Of a stretch of DNA of 64,000 nt, positions 32,201 through 41,399 are shown in pieces. The notes below the pieces were generated by a model, which was not told the DNA's origin, searched no databases, and worked only from the letters and a program-made list of their open reading frames with translations. The position numbers and the translations under genes were made by a program. Numbering within the stretch: the first letter of the stretch is position 1; each line of letters begins with the position of its first letter. This DNA comes from Leguminivora glycinivorella (lineage: Eukaryota; Arthropoda; Insecta; Lepidoptera; Tortricidae). The stretch spans positions 2,976,001-3,040,000 of the forward strand of contig NC_062976.1 of NCBI RefSeq assembly GCF_023078275.1. The letters run 5' to 3'.

Positions 32201-34910
32201 ATTTTGCAGCTGCGTCGTGCACCGTTCGCAACTTATTAGGTTTGTTGGGATTAATCACACCAAAATGAGGTAGATACCAAAGAGGACGTCCAGGGCCAGG
32301 ACGTGATGAACATGGTTCAGCGTATTCTTTAGATAACATGTCGTGAATATTGCGACGATAACGTTCCGCGTAGCAGGGGTCTTTAATCATTTTTTTTTCT
32401 AAGCTTACGAATCTGGACATTGCTAACTTATAGCTATCAGGAATATCCAGATTATCAGCCTTCCACAACAAGCCAACCTCATACCGGCCGCTCGGCAGAC
32501 GGTGAGCGGTGTTCTCTAAAACTTGTATGGCACGCTCATCGTCAGCATTGCGGGCCTCTTTTTTGGATATACCGATTGCGTCGATCTTAAATTGTTCCCT
32601 GATAAGCTGTTCTAACATAAAACGATCAGTTTCGACGTCAGGTTCACTTAATGATATATGGTTGACAACGTCAACCCGCTTAGTCTTACTGCAACCGAAA
32701 CCAAACAAAACCCAGCCAAGGGCAGTCAAAATAGCTGCAGGTTGTGATTTGGTTCCTTTGCGCACGTCTGTGGGAATAGAAAGATGCCAATTGTCAAGTC
32801 CTAATATCAGCATGGGTTTTACGTCTCCGTAACAAAACTCGTCGGCTATATCTGCTAGGTGAGGGTATTTGCGTACACTATCTTGATATGCAAACTCACG
32901 CGCGGCGCCTAAACCATTAACTGACCTAGCCTTCTTAATGGAGTGAACTTCAGTTGAATGACGACCCTGTATATTAAAATTGACATACTGCACTTTAACG
33001 TCTTTGCCTAAACCGAGTACGCAATCTACGTGGATAAGCCTTTCAGACGTCTTGGCTCCAATTTGAGAAGATATTTCTGAGTCTATGTATGTTCCTGACG
33101 ATCCGTCGTCTAACAAAGCAAATGTGTCAACGCTACCGGACGGTCCGGACACGGTAACAGCGACAATTTTCAACAACGGCCGCGCGGAAGGCATCTTGGG
33201 CGATGAAGAGGTGGCATGCGTCAGAATGTCATGTTCCGAGTCGTCAGGCAGCGGAGTAGCCGCGGCTGCTCCGGTAGCGGCGCAGACGGCGGGCGCGCTC
33301 ACGCCGGACGTCGATGGCACTTGCTCGTCGTCGTCGTCCTCGGAGTCGTCGTCGGCGGCATCGTCGTTGTCCTCGGCGTCGACGTGCGTGGTGACGACAC
33401 GTTCAAATTTAGACCCGTGTAACAAATTATGATGACGCATTTCACAACCTACTACGCTACATACTTTTTTCATACATGAAGTTTTATTCTTATGGAAACC
33501 TTTTTTCAAACACCTATGGCATATTTTATTTTTCTTAATGAATTGCCACCTATCATTTATTGACATTTTGACAAACTTGTCACAATCCGATAAATCATGT
33601 TTTTGTTGACATAATGAACAATTATTATCAGAAATATTATTCGAGTTTATAGAAGTTTCAATGCTATTAGAGGAATGATTATTTTCAGCAATATTGTTGA
33701 CTTTATCCCTATTGCCTATCGGCCGGGGGATTAAGGCCGAGGCCTGGTCAATATTGCCTCCAAATCTGCACTGCAAGTCAACCTCGCGCGAGAGGAAATC
33801 CGCAAACATTTCTATTTTAGAAGCGCTGCCATTGCACGAATGAGCATAATCCAACCACCGTGGACGCAGCAGCACTGGCAGTTTGCTCCATAGTGCTTGA
33901 AACAGCTCAGGCGAGCGTAAATGGTCGGGCTTATTTAACATGCGGATAACTTCTACGCAATTACGCACACGGCTTGCAAAAATCACTAAATCCTTACCGT
34001 CGTAGCTTACCTTAGGCAGGTTACGCACCGCTGCCACTTCATGCATGACGACGAGTTCGGGGCGGCCGAAGCGCGCGTCGAGCGCGGCCACCACGGCGCT
34101 GGGGTCGCGCGCCGCCGCCAGCAGGCCCGCCACGGCCTCGCGCGCGGTCCCTTTCAGGGCGCGAGACAATCGAGCTAAATTTTCACTAGGGGAAAAACTG
34201 TCTGCTTTATTTTCGTAGATTCTTTTTAAAGCTAACCAATCCAGGTACGATTTGCCGTCAAAATTTGGTAAATCCGTCTTCGTTTGGTTTACTTTATTTA
34301 TCAGCTTGTCGAGCGAATTTACTAAGCGAGTCACTCCTCCGTCTTCAGGGCAATATTGCTCGTGAGAGTTTTTATTTGCCGCGGCACTCATGCCGTGCGG
34401 CTCTCTCGGTCCCAGTGGCTCGCGCTGGGCCGCAACATCGACAGACCTGAAAGGTGGGTTGGCACTTAATAAATTTTGTTCAAAAGTATTAGGAATCGTA
34501 TTATTTACCCATTCCTGTACGCTTGCACGACTACGCGTGCCGTGACTTCCACGTCGGCTAGCGCCCGCCTCTATGGCGGCGAGACTGGCTTTCAGCTCGA
34601 GCTCGGCAACCTGGCGCTCACGCTCTGCGGCACGCTCTGCACGTTCGGCCGCTTGGCGCTCGCGCTCCTTTTCCATCTCAGCCAGACGGCGCGCATGTTG
34701 CGCCCTCGCCTCCAGCTGGCGCGCCACGATTGTAGAAGAGGAGCGTGACGAGACGGCGCTCGCCACGCGGGAAGGTGTCGGCGGCGCTCCGGGAGGGGCG
34801 GCGGCGGCGCCCTCGCCTCCTTGCAAGGGCGGAGCAGTATCCCTCACGGCGGCCTCACCGTCTCCCTTATGAGTTACACTCATTTTCGCACTTTTAGAGC
34901 GTGTTATCAT
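29202..34910 (-). CDS. BEL/Pao retrotransposon Gag-Pol polyprotein, intact
   Basis: One open frame of 1902 codons encodes all products needed for retrotransposition. Residues 60-115 are a charged coiled coil; 205-370 match the BEL/Pao Gag region; 431-497 hold Cys/His knuckles (CSLCQQKH, CHRCLKKGFH, CSVVGCEMRHH). An acidic stretch (512-528) precedes the protease signature LLDDGSSGTYID near 600. The reverse transcriptase (about 880-1100) has YMDD at 1016-1019. RNase H shows FSDAS, LELQG and WCDS. The integrase has an H2C2 domain (about 1545-1584) and D1617, D1679 and E1725. A terminal domain ends in the GDIVIICD...GRVTAVYPG motif. No envelope frame exists. Gag and Pol are fused without a frameshift. 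All key residues are present, so the copy may be active; expression is not shown. Confidence 0.95.
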   Translation of the reverse strand: MITRSKSAKMSVTHKGDGEAAVRDTAPPLQGGEGAAAAPPGAPPTPSRVASAVSSRSSSTIVARQLEARAQHARRLAEMEKERERQAAERAERAAERERQVAELELKASLAAIEAGASRRGSHGTRSRASVQEWVNNTIPNTFEQNLLSANPPFRSVDVAAQREPLGPREPHGMSAAANKNSHEQYCPEDGGVTRLVNSLDKLINKVNQTKTDLPNFDGKSYLDWLALKRIYENKADSFSPSENLARLSRALKGTAREAVAGLLAAARDPSAVVAALDARFGRPELVVMHEVAAVRNLPKVSYDGKDLVIFASRVRNCVEVIRMLNKPDHLRSPELFQALWSKLPVLLRPRWLDYAHSCNGSASKIEMFADFLSREVDLQCRFGGNIDQASALIPRPIGNRDKVNNIAENNHSSNSIETSINSNNISDNNCSLCQQKHDLSDCDKFVKMSINDRWQFIKKNKICHRCLKKGFHKNKTSCMKKVCSVVGCEMRHHNLLHGSKFERVVTTHVDAEDNDDAADDDSEDDDDEQVPSTSGVSAPAVCAATGAAAATPLPDDSEHDILTHATSSSPKMPSARPLLKIVAVTVSGPSGSVDTFALLDDGSSGTYIDSEISSQIGAKTSERLIHVDCVLGLGKDVKVQYVNFNIQGRHSTEVHSIKKARSVNGLGAAREFAYQDSVRKYPHLADIADEFCYGDVKPMLILGLDNWHLSIPTDVRKGTKSQPAAILTALGWVLFGFGCSKTKRVDVVNHISLSEPDVETDRFMLEQLIREQFKIDAIGISKKEARNADDERAIQVLENTAHRLPSGRYEVGLLWKADNLDIPDSYKLAMSRFVSLEKKMIKDPCYAERYRRNIHDMLSKEYAEPCSSRPGPGRPLWYLPHFGVINPNKPNKLRTVHDAAAKSHGVSLNSLLLTGPDLLQPLLGILMRFREGAIALNADIREMFPQVKIIETDRDAQRFLWRDNPGEPIRTYRMSSMIFGAASSPFTAIHIKNKNALEWQETYPDAARVIIDDHYMDDCITSLDDVNKAARLAADIYSVHAHAGFEMRGWTSNNLCALSLLPKESLLEVPRANNGDVELGRLSTPVRTLGLIWQPFNDLIGFNTGVKKDTVLPEKLTKREVLVHVMKIYDPLGILAPIVVRGRIMFQDAWRKGLDWDQELSQCDSAAWKLWFQDLISTSSLRIPRRYNLSELEVEGYELHVFSDASESAYAAVAYWRFLYVNGDVRLSLICSKMRVSPIKPVSIPRLELQGALMAARLATTICEAHRLKPMRRVFWCDSMTALGWLRSDARTLKPFVSHRVGEILELTNISEWRWVPSDLNVADDATRVKRFVLSPESRWISGPTFLLSSSWPAEPQIDVSGLGREEFKNVIHLITEIELPAPISADPYRFSSWLRMVRATAKAHQFISLLRLRSMRRRDANFNLPRLEGYLCTFHPPCTSSPGTANPPNNQPRITANDIRLAETHILRQSQLDSFKEDILRVKNGDPLPRSSRLFKLSPFIDNNDQLRMFSRIAAATGVTDEVKRPLILDGKHPAVRLLIARHHQKAGHANKEKVLNDLHQRFWILGLRNAVRSVTHACQFCKLHRARAFTPPMGDLPESRLAHHQRPFSFVGLDYFGPVLVSVGRRREKRYVALFTCLVIRAVHLEVVHSLSTDAAIMCLRRFIARRGTPQEIWSDHGTAFVGASRELQALYGNSVENYAANESINWRFIPPAAPFMGGAWERLIRSVKEALKTTLREQAPSDEVLSTLLAEAEAIVNTRPLTHVSLDSDVDEALTPSHFILTSPSGPPIPATLTEADLLSRNKWRRAVRLADHFWQRWVREYLPSLSPRTGGGSPPNIAIGDIVIICDSNLPRGSWPKGRVTAVYPGRDGIIRVADVATAAGVFRRPLKKLAKIHVAL

Positions 34911-34944
34911 TTACTTAACTTATCTTGTTTATATCTTACTTCAC

Positions 34945-34962
34945 TTTACGGTAGAAAGACCA
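34945..34962 (-). other. Candidate primer-binding site
   Basis: Two bases inside the 5' LTR the element strand reads TGGTCTTTCTACCGTAAA. TGG is the complement of a tRNA CCA end, as expected. I could not identify the tRNA. Confidence 0.5.
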
Positions 34963-34964
34963 AA

Positions 34965-35119
34965 TTTTAAGGAAATTAAATAATAGGCACTGGTATCGTT
35001 GAGAAAACAAAATGTAATGAAGTCAATCACTAAAAATAGACAAAAGGAATATAAAAAAATCATAGACAATAAACTATAAAAAGGTAAAATAATATAAAAA
35101 GTTTGTGCAGTCTTGCACA
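34965..35119 (-). repeat. 5' LTR of the BEL/Pao element
   Basis: This is identical to 29035-29189. It should carry the promoter; an AT-rich TTTTATATT lies near its start on the element strand. No clear AATAAA is present on the transcribed strand. Confidence 0.92.
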
Positions 35120-35124
35120 GACGT
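35120..35124. repeat. Second copy of the BEL/Pao target-site duplication
   Basis: GACGT directly follows the LTR, matching 29030-29034. Confidence 0.85.
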
Positions 35125-35333
35125 TATAAAGCACATTGTAAGAAATCTCTTACTGCTTGTCATTTTGGCATGGTTGTAGAGTGGCCTAGGGTTTCAATTG
35201 GTTGACTGTACCTAATTAATTTTTTGAATCTTGACTCTGAGTATTGATAGTTAAATAAAAGTTACTCTCAATAGATCACAAACAAATTGTACACAACTAC
35301 AAACAAATTGTACTGCTGCAATATAAAGATATG

Positions 35334-35445
35334 CTAGGGTTGCCACCCTCGGCGCGTGTTAATAATTAAACCACACCTGACTTTCGGGATAAGTTATCTC
35401 GATTCTGTTAATTGGGTTTTGCAAATAGGATCTTTTGACAGCCCT
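35334..35445. repeat. hAT-like repeat, TAGGGTTGCC ends
   Basis: TAGGGTTGCCACCCTC opens a ~112-bp block closing in ACAGCCCTA. The internal CGCGTGTTAATAATTAAA recurs near 36037. No 8-bp duplication was found. Confidence 0.4.
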
Positions 35446-35619
35446 AGTTAGTTTTACTGAGCGTTTTCCGCAAATCTACAAGTTAGGTACAACCGTTATG
35501 TTTGTTTTGCTTGAAATGGAAGGAGCTTTAGATACTTTTGAGTACCTCAGTACCTCCATGTACGTAATTTTGACGGCTCTATTGTTACAAATCTTCTTAA
35601 ATTCTAAAGAAAACAGACA

Positions 35620-35870
35620 ACAACAACAACATACAATCACGCCTGTATCCCATAAAGGGGTAGGCAGAACACATGAAACTACTAAAGCTTCAGTGCCACT
35701 CTTGGCAAATAAGGGGTTAAAAGAAAACGAAACTGTGACATTGCAGTGACAGGTTGCCAGCCTCTCGCCTACGCCACAATTTAACCCATATCCCACAGTC
35801 GCCTTCTACGACACCCACGGGAAGAAAGGGGGTAGTGAAATTCTTAACCCGTCACCACACAGGCAAAGAA
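35620..35870 (-). mobile_element. RTE-like retroposon 3' end, copy 1
   Basis: On the minus strand the block reads from the TGTGTGGTGACGGGTTAAG end through TGGCAACCTGTCACTGCA and GTTCTGCCTACCCCTTTATG to GGCGTGATTGTATG. It ends in a GTTGTTGTT tail. Copies at 47563 and 53517 end instead in (ATGT)n, the usual RTE tail. Confidence 0.7.
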
Positions 35871-36018
35871 AACAGAAAAGTAGAAAAATAAGGTTTTGGT
35901 TGACATACTAAAGTAGTTTTGGCGAATTTCAAAGTATGTATAAAATTACAACACTACTCTTCACCGAGTACCTACAGACAAATTTTGCACAGTCGGTTAC
36001 CTTGCTGTTAGTTGAAGT

Positions 36019-36160
36019 TAGGGTTGCCACCCTCCGGCGCGTGTTAATAATTAAAGAGTCCCACCTGACCCGAGGGATGCGTTATCTCGATCCCGTCGAG
36101 TGCGTACTTGCTTAGTGTTGCCAATACGATCATTTGACATCCTTATCGACGGGATCAAAA
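36019..36160. repeat. Second copy of the TAGGGTTGCC repeat
   Basis: TAGGGTTGCCACCCTCCGGCG and GTGTTAATAATTAAA match 35334-35380, then diverge. A further TAGGGTTGCACCC to GCAGCCCTA block is at 36999-37110. The family assignment to hAT is tentative. Confidence 0.4.
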
Positions 36161-36995
36161 AAATTGTCAACTTTAAACAATAAATGGTTGTTCGGCATTT
36201 AGGTAAAGTGTTCTATGCCCGGCAATAGGCTACTTGACCCTTTTTTAAAGTCTACCTTATATGATTAAGTACTGTCCAATTAACCGAAATAAAATATTAC
36301 CCTTTTTTATTATGACCTAAAAACAGCAAAAAATGTTTTTAAAGTATACATTTACGTAATCAGGCGAAAACAACACAGTCATGTTAATCTATAGATTATC
36401 TATGCAAGGTCATTCTACTCGAAAACAACATTTTCTGACTTTTGAGTATGAGGCATAAAGTTCATTATGTCAGTGATTGTTTTGACATGAAGTAAATTCG
36501 AATTCGATGACGTCACTACATCGCGGAATATAGACCCACCTAACCAACCTGAAAAATAAAACGAATAAGGCTTCCCAAAGTGTTTTACAATAAATTTGTT
36601 CCTATCATGATTTTTATGTAAAGCGGCAGTTCATGGTTATCAGCCAATCGCGAAGAAAGGGTCGCGCGTTCGCATTGACACACACGACACGACATGTCGT
36701 AATTATTCAAATTTTATTTTAGTGGAAAAAATGGTGAAAAATTCAAGCCATTAAAAGTCGTATAAGAAGCTACCGAATGCACCATACCTACCTATTATGA
36801 TTAAATCGGAGTATAGTAAAATTGACCAAAACCTCACAAAATATAAAAGAAGTCAATCATTAGATTCATTAGTCCTACAACTTTTCCATATTTTTGTTTT
36901 ATTATTGTTTTTTATTGTCTTTAGCTGGCGCCACTCTCTGAGATTGTAAATAAACATTGTTCTCATGGACACACGCCCTAGACATCTTCACCCCA
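36161..36995. other. Spacer, nothing recognised
   Basis: AT-rich DNA without a supportable exon. An Inr-like or promoter structure could not be justified. Confidence 0.35.
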
Positions 36996-37387
36996 GTTAG
37001 GGTTGCACCCTCGTCGAATTGATTTCTTCTCTGCGTATTCTCTGTCGTGACAATGCAGTGTTATTTGACATGTTGTTCCTTGAGTGGTGTGCAGTGGTTG
37101 CAGCCCTATTTTAATTTGAGGATTTGAGATACTTAGCGATCTAAATTAGGGTAGGTGAATGTGTCAACCCTAGCCTTGTATTGATTGTTGCTTCTTAAGC
37201 GAAACAAGTCGTGAAATTGGCTTTTTATTAGTCTAATTGCCTCATCACGTAGCTGTCTAAAGAATCCAAAGATGGAATGTAACAAATATAGGTCATGTCA
37301 TTCGTAAAGACACGTGCCTTGACTCGTAATGTCACGTTATTCAATATTAGAGGTACATTTGTTAAATCGGTGCGTCATAGAGCATTT

Positions 37388-37622
37388 AATAATACCCTGC
37401 CTGCTAAGCCGCGGTCCTGGGTTCAAGTCCCGGTAAGGGCATTTGTTTGTGTGATGAGCAACAGACATTTGTTCCTGAGTCATGGATGTTTTCTATGTAT
37501 ATAAGTATTTATATATTATATATATCGTTGTCTGAGCACCCACATCACAAGCCTTCTTGAGCTTACCGTGGGGTTCAGTCAATTTGTGTAAAGATGTCCT
37601 ATATATAATATTAATTAATTAA
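37388..37622 (+). mobile_element. tRNA-derived SINE, copy 2 (5' truncated)
   Basis: Starts inside the head (TACCCTGCCTGCTAAGCCGC), keeps the B box GGTTCAAGTCC and body, and carries an insert-like CTTGAGCTTACC block near 37557 that is missing from copy 1. Confidence 0.8.
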
Positions 37623-37750
37623 TTTGACTTCTTACAATCATTTGTTATCCTAATAACATCTCAACTTGAAGCACGTTAACAAATGAATTTTTGATTTGTT
37701 AATGCATGCAACATAGAAGGTGGTTATTAAGTTCATACACAATTTGATCT

Positions 37751-37868
37751 GGGGGCCGATTTTTGCGTCTCACTGTCAATAAAATACCGGTTGAAAACGG
37801 TGAATTGCCTATTATTTTCAGTGACAATTTTCTGAATTCAAACGCGTGAGACTCAAAAATCGGGCCCC
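37751..37868 (-). mobile_element. MITE family A copy 2
   Basis: GGGGGCCGATTTTTGCGTCT to AAAAATCGGGCCCC, inverted relative to the copy at 9213; the inner ATACCGGTTGAAAACGGTGA block is retained. Confidence 0.8.
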
Positions 37869-38385
37869 TGAAAACAAAATAGAGTAGTTATTAAGTTCAT
37901 TCTTGAACACAATCGAAATGCGACATATTGTGGATAACTCCCTTGAATACAATTGAAAACCCCAATAACATAGTTTCCTCAGGAAGTGTAAGCAATTACA
38001 GTAGTTATCTCCGTACAAAACATTATAACCATCCCAATGCTGCCACCTCTGTCAACTCTACGACCACCCCAACATCGACACACCTACCCTATAAGTATAA
38101 CCTCATTAGTAATTAATTAATCTAAATTGCACTTTAATTCTAACAATCAACGTTTACTTTCCCTTAATGTCTTGTTAATCCTTAAACGGCAATTATAACT
38201 TGGACTCCGATGGGCAGTAGTATAGTCACCATCAAAAATATCAGACCGGGCAACGCGCTAAAAATATATGAACACGGCTCTTTGTATTGTCAAGGCGTTT
38301 ATTTGATCTATTATCAAAATCAAGGCATGCACTACTCATTTCGGAGACCAAACTTCACTTTGGATAATTGAGCGAAAATATGTAA

Positions 38386-38575
38386 GGTACAGCGGGGCAA
38401 ATCTCGACTCGGGAGGCCAATGTAACTGGTCCATTTTTTCAATGCAAACATTGTAATAATTTTATGTATTACAATGTTTGCATTATTAAATAGAGTGTCC
38501 ACCGGTTATATATGGTAGCCGTGTTCAGTGGATACATGTAGAACTCACATCATAGTGTAATTAATGGGAAAAAAT
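38386..38575 (+). repeat. Left part of MITE family D (truncated)
   Basis: GGTACAGCGGGGCAAATCTC and the following block match the left 170 bp of the full copy at 40543-41052. The right half is replaced by a different MITE starting at 38582. It contains an inner palindrome around TGCAAACATTGTAATA near 38450. Confidence 0.65.
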
Positions 38576-38581
38576 GGATTA

Positions 38582-38831
38582 CACTGAGAGAAAATACAAC
38601 CAGTTTTCATGTTCGTTCAACAAGTTTTTTGGTTAAAATAGCGCCTACGTACTCTTTGGTTCAAACAACAAGCTACTTGTCATTTGAATCGGCAATATAT
38701 TTGAATCAACAAGTTGATTTTATAAAAACAACCTGACACATATTGTTTTAAACATCGTGTTTGGCTGATTCAAACGGATAAACCGCAACAAGTCGAACTT
38801 GTTAAATTCACAATGCAAATTTCTCTCAGTG
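38582..38831. mobile_element. MITE with TA duplication and CACTGAGAGAAA ends
   Basis: CACTGAGAGAAA and TTTCTCTCAGTG bound 250 bp, with TA on each side (38580-38581 and 38832-38833). A TA duplication fits the Tc1/mariner superfamily. It lies inside or next to a family D copy. Confidence 0.7.
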
Positions 38832-38833
38832 TA

Positions 38834-39655
38834 GTTACAACAATCTGTCATAGCCTTCGAGTCCTCATTGACTGTACGTGCCAATATCCGCGCGGTTTGT
38901 CTCCGACATACATATATCCTTATTTCCATCGATATACCTAGAAATTCCATGATCCGGTTGATATTACAATCGTCCGCCGTACAAAAATTCAAATTAATAA
39001 ATACCGCGGATCAATGTAAATTGGTACTCGCACGCTTGTTTTGGACGGTCGCCATGGCAACGCTATTGGGAGCAAGGGTGCTACAGGTGAGAGGGAGATA
39101 GAGATTTGTGTGTGTACAAAAGGGATGCAAGAGGGGGTGCAGTGGATGCCGGTTAAATTGCATTAGGCTGGCTTTTGGGACGCAATATGCTGGATTTGCG
39201 AAATGAAGTGAATGTTTGTATGTATGACAGGTTTTGTGTGTAAATGTATTCAGGTGGCGAAATAAATAAAAAGGGTTAAAGGCCATCTAAAACGCTTTAC
39301 CCACCTTACTTAATATTTTTTTTTCACCACACCAAATGGTAAACTTACTTTGCTATCGAAAACAGATAGCACAATTGCATTTTATCCACAAGAGCTCGAT
39401 ACGCTCGCGGTTCAATATTGGAATCTTTCGCTTGCTCGGGTATCAATATTGGCACGTACGCGTGCGGTTAAACAATAACTTTGCCCCCTTGTAAAACATA
39501 TAACTATTAAAGTACCTATATAAAAAACCTATATTACTTTCATATCCTAACTAAAATCCTAATATGCCTATGCCTATTTAAGTTGATCATTACTAGGTAG
39601 GTAAGGATCAATCTGCTAAAATTACGACATAATAAAATTTAGTAGTCATTTATTT
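38834..39655. other. Spacer, nothing recognised
   Basis: The block at 39478-39520 (AACTTTGCCCCCTTGTAAAA) resembles part of the 60.4-61.3 kb repeat, with decay. No exon could be supported. Confidence 0.35.
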
Positions 39656-39659
39656 ATAT

Positions 39660-39890
39660 CATAGACTGGCTTTTTTCCGCGGCTTCGCCGGCATACTAAT
39701 CTAATCTTGTTTCCTATCCAAACTTTGGACCCCCATTTCACCCCCTTAAGAGGTGAATTTTGAAAAATCCTTTCTTAGTGCTCCTTTACACCTTATAAGG
39801 AACCTACGTGCCAAATTTGGAATCTCTAGGACCAGCGGTTTCAGCTGTGCGTTGATATGTCAGTCAGTCAGTTTCTTCTTTTGTACACCC
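39660..39890 (+). repeat. Dispersed repeat related to 18530-18740
   Basis: CCGCGGCTTCGCCGGCATAC followed by CCCCATTTCACCCCCTTAAG is a second member of a repeat type common in moths. Confidence 0.45.
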
Positions 39891-40542
39891 TGTTTTTATT
39901 AAATTCCGTTAACTTTAAGGGAAGGTTCTTCAAATAAAATTAATTTCTCTAAGAAACTAGCGTCTTAACTCTTACGGTTATCGAGTTATTAAAAAAATAA
40001 AGATAATTACTGAACACTTGTGTGACAGCCTTTACCAATTCCTAATGTTTATTTGTTTTGACATCTGCCGTCAATCACTTGACACGAACTTGAATGTTAT
40101 TCTTAAGGGTCTCTCACACTAATTAATTCATTTATTACGTATGAAGACGATGACATTTTTTTTTGCGAATTTTACTAAAAGTGATAAGTATACAGAGTGG
40201 TAGCTGATAACAAACCTAACAACATGTCGATTCTGATAATGAACCTAGCTATGTGTCGAATTTAACGGAAAACAAAAAAAACACGGTGTATATTTAGAGG
40301 AGGCCACCACCAGCCAGGCTTGCATGCATAAAAAATAGAAATGATGTGAGTGAAACACACAATAGCGTGGTAGACTAACGTTATTCCACAGAATATTAGT
40401 ACAACTTATTCTGGAAACATGGCAACGAACTTAAACCTAGCTCTAGCTTTTGTTAACGTCTTTGTTCAAAACGAAACCGACTTAAAAAGGTGGATTATTA
40501 ATCCGCAGGAATTGGTGGCCGAAATAAATGAATGTAGTAAGG

Positions 40543-41052
40543 TACCTACAGCGGGGCAAATCTCGACTGGGAGGCAAATGTAACTGATCCATCTTTTCCA
40601 TGTTTTGACAATGTTTGCATTATTAAATAGAAAAATAGAGTGTCCACTGGTTATATATGGTAGGCGTGTTCAGTGGATACATGTAGAACTCAACATCATA
40701 GTGTAATAATGAAAAAAAAAGTTATTTTTTAAATTAGTATTCAGGATAACAACAGCCGTAAATATAACTATCATCCATTAAATTACATTTTGTAAGAATT
40801 AAATCAACTAAATGTGTATCAAAACAATCAAAATGTGCAATACACACAAATGCTCGAACCCTAAAGTACAATATAGGTTGTTAATTAAGTATTCTTATAA
40901 TTACGTAATTTAATTCTTCAATAGCTATCCACCTAGATCTTCATTAGAATACTAGTATTAAATACTCATAAATACTCATAAGTACCAACAAAACTTACGT
41001 GAAGAATTAGTTACAATTTCCCCCCAGTAGAGATTTGTCCCGCTGTACCTAC
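40543..41052 (+). mobile_element. MITE family D, complete copy
   Basis: The left end GGTACCTACAGCGGGGCAAA plus TCTCGACTGGG is mirrored, apart from a small insertion, by CCCAGTAGAGATTTGTCCCG plus CTGTACC at the right. The 510-bp interior is AT-rich and non-coding. Confidence 0.7.
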
Positions 41053-41129
41053 CTTATGCCAAATTACTTAGTCAGTCAGGTACGGCAATAACAAGTATTT
41101 ATAGTTACTTAGTTACAATACCTACAATG

Positions 41130-41395
41130 AAATTTTTCTACTCCTCGACTTTAATCTGTCAATTCGGACACCGCAAACTAAACTGTAAGTGCTGACTTTT
41201 CAGTGTTGGATAGTCTTTGACACTTAGTCAACTATAATATTTCATTACACTTCACTTTAGTTAACTGAAAAAAAATCAAAAATAGAACTTCATACAAGTT
41301 CTATACTAATTTGCGATACCTGGCAAATTTTTCTGCATCTGAAACACATTTTTTTTATCTATCGCGTTATTTATTACATTTTTACAACATTTTTG
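41130..41395 (+). repeat. Dispersed repeat family E copy 1
   Basis: GACTTTAATCTGTCAATTCG, CTTTTCAGTGTTGGATAGTC and ACTAATTTGCGATACCTGGC recur in order at 55700-55960 with about one fifth of bases changed. Confidence 0.65.
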
Positions 41396-41399
41396 TAAT

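Larger units (their letters stand above)
29035..35119 (-). mobile_element. Complete BEL/Pao LTR retrotransposon, 6085 bp
   Basis: The element has two identical 155-bp LTRs, a primer-binding candidate, one polyprotein frame, a polypurine tract and a GACGT duplication. The identity of the LTRs means it inserted recently. It lies antisense inside the inferred 24.65-kb intron. The lack of an envelope frame places it with ordinary retrotransposons and not with enveloped insect retroviruses. Confidence 0.95.

Noticed and set aside
33085..34872. Plus-strand frames of 60-115 codons inside the BEL/Pao region
   Set aside because: They are antisense shadows of the GC-rich parts of the polyprotein.
29035..35119. 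Endogenous enveloped retrovirus
   Set aside because: No envelope frame follows the integrase; the stop codon overlaps the polypurine tract directly before the 3' LTR.
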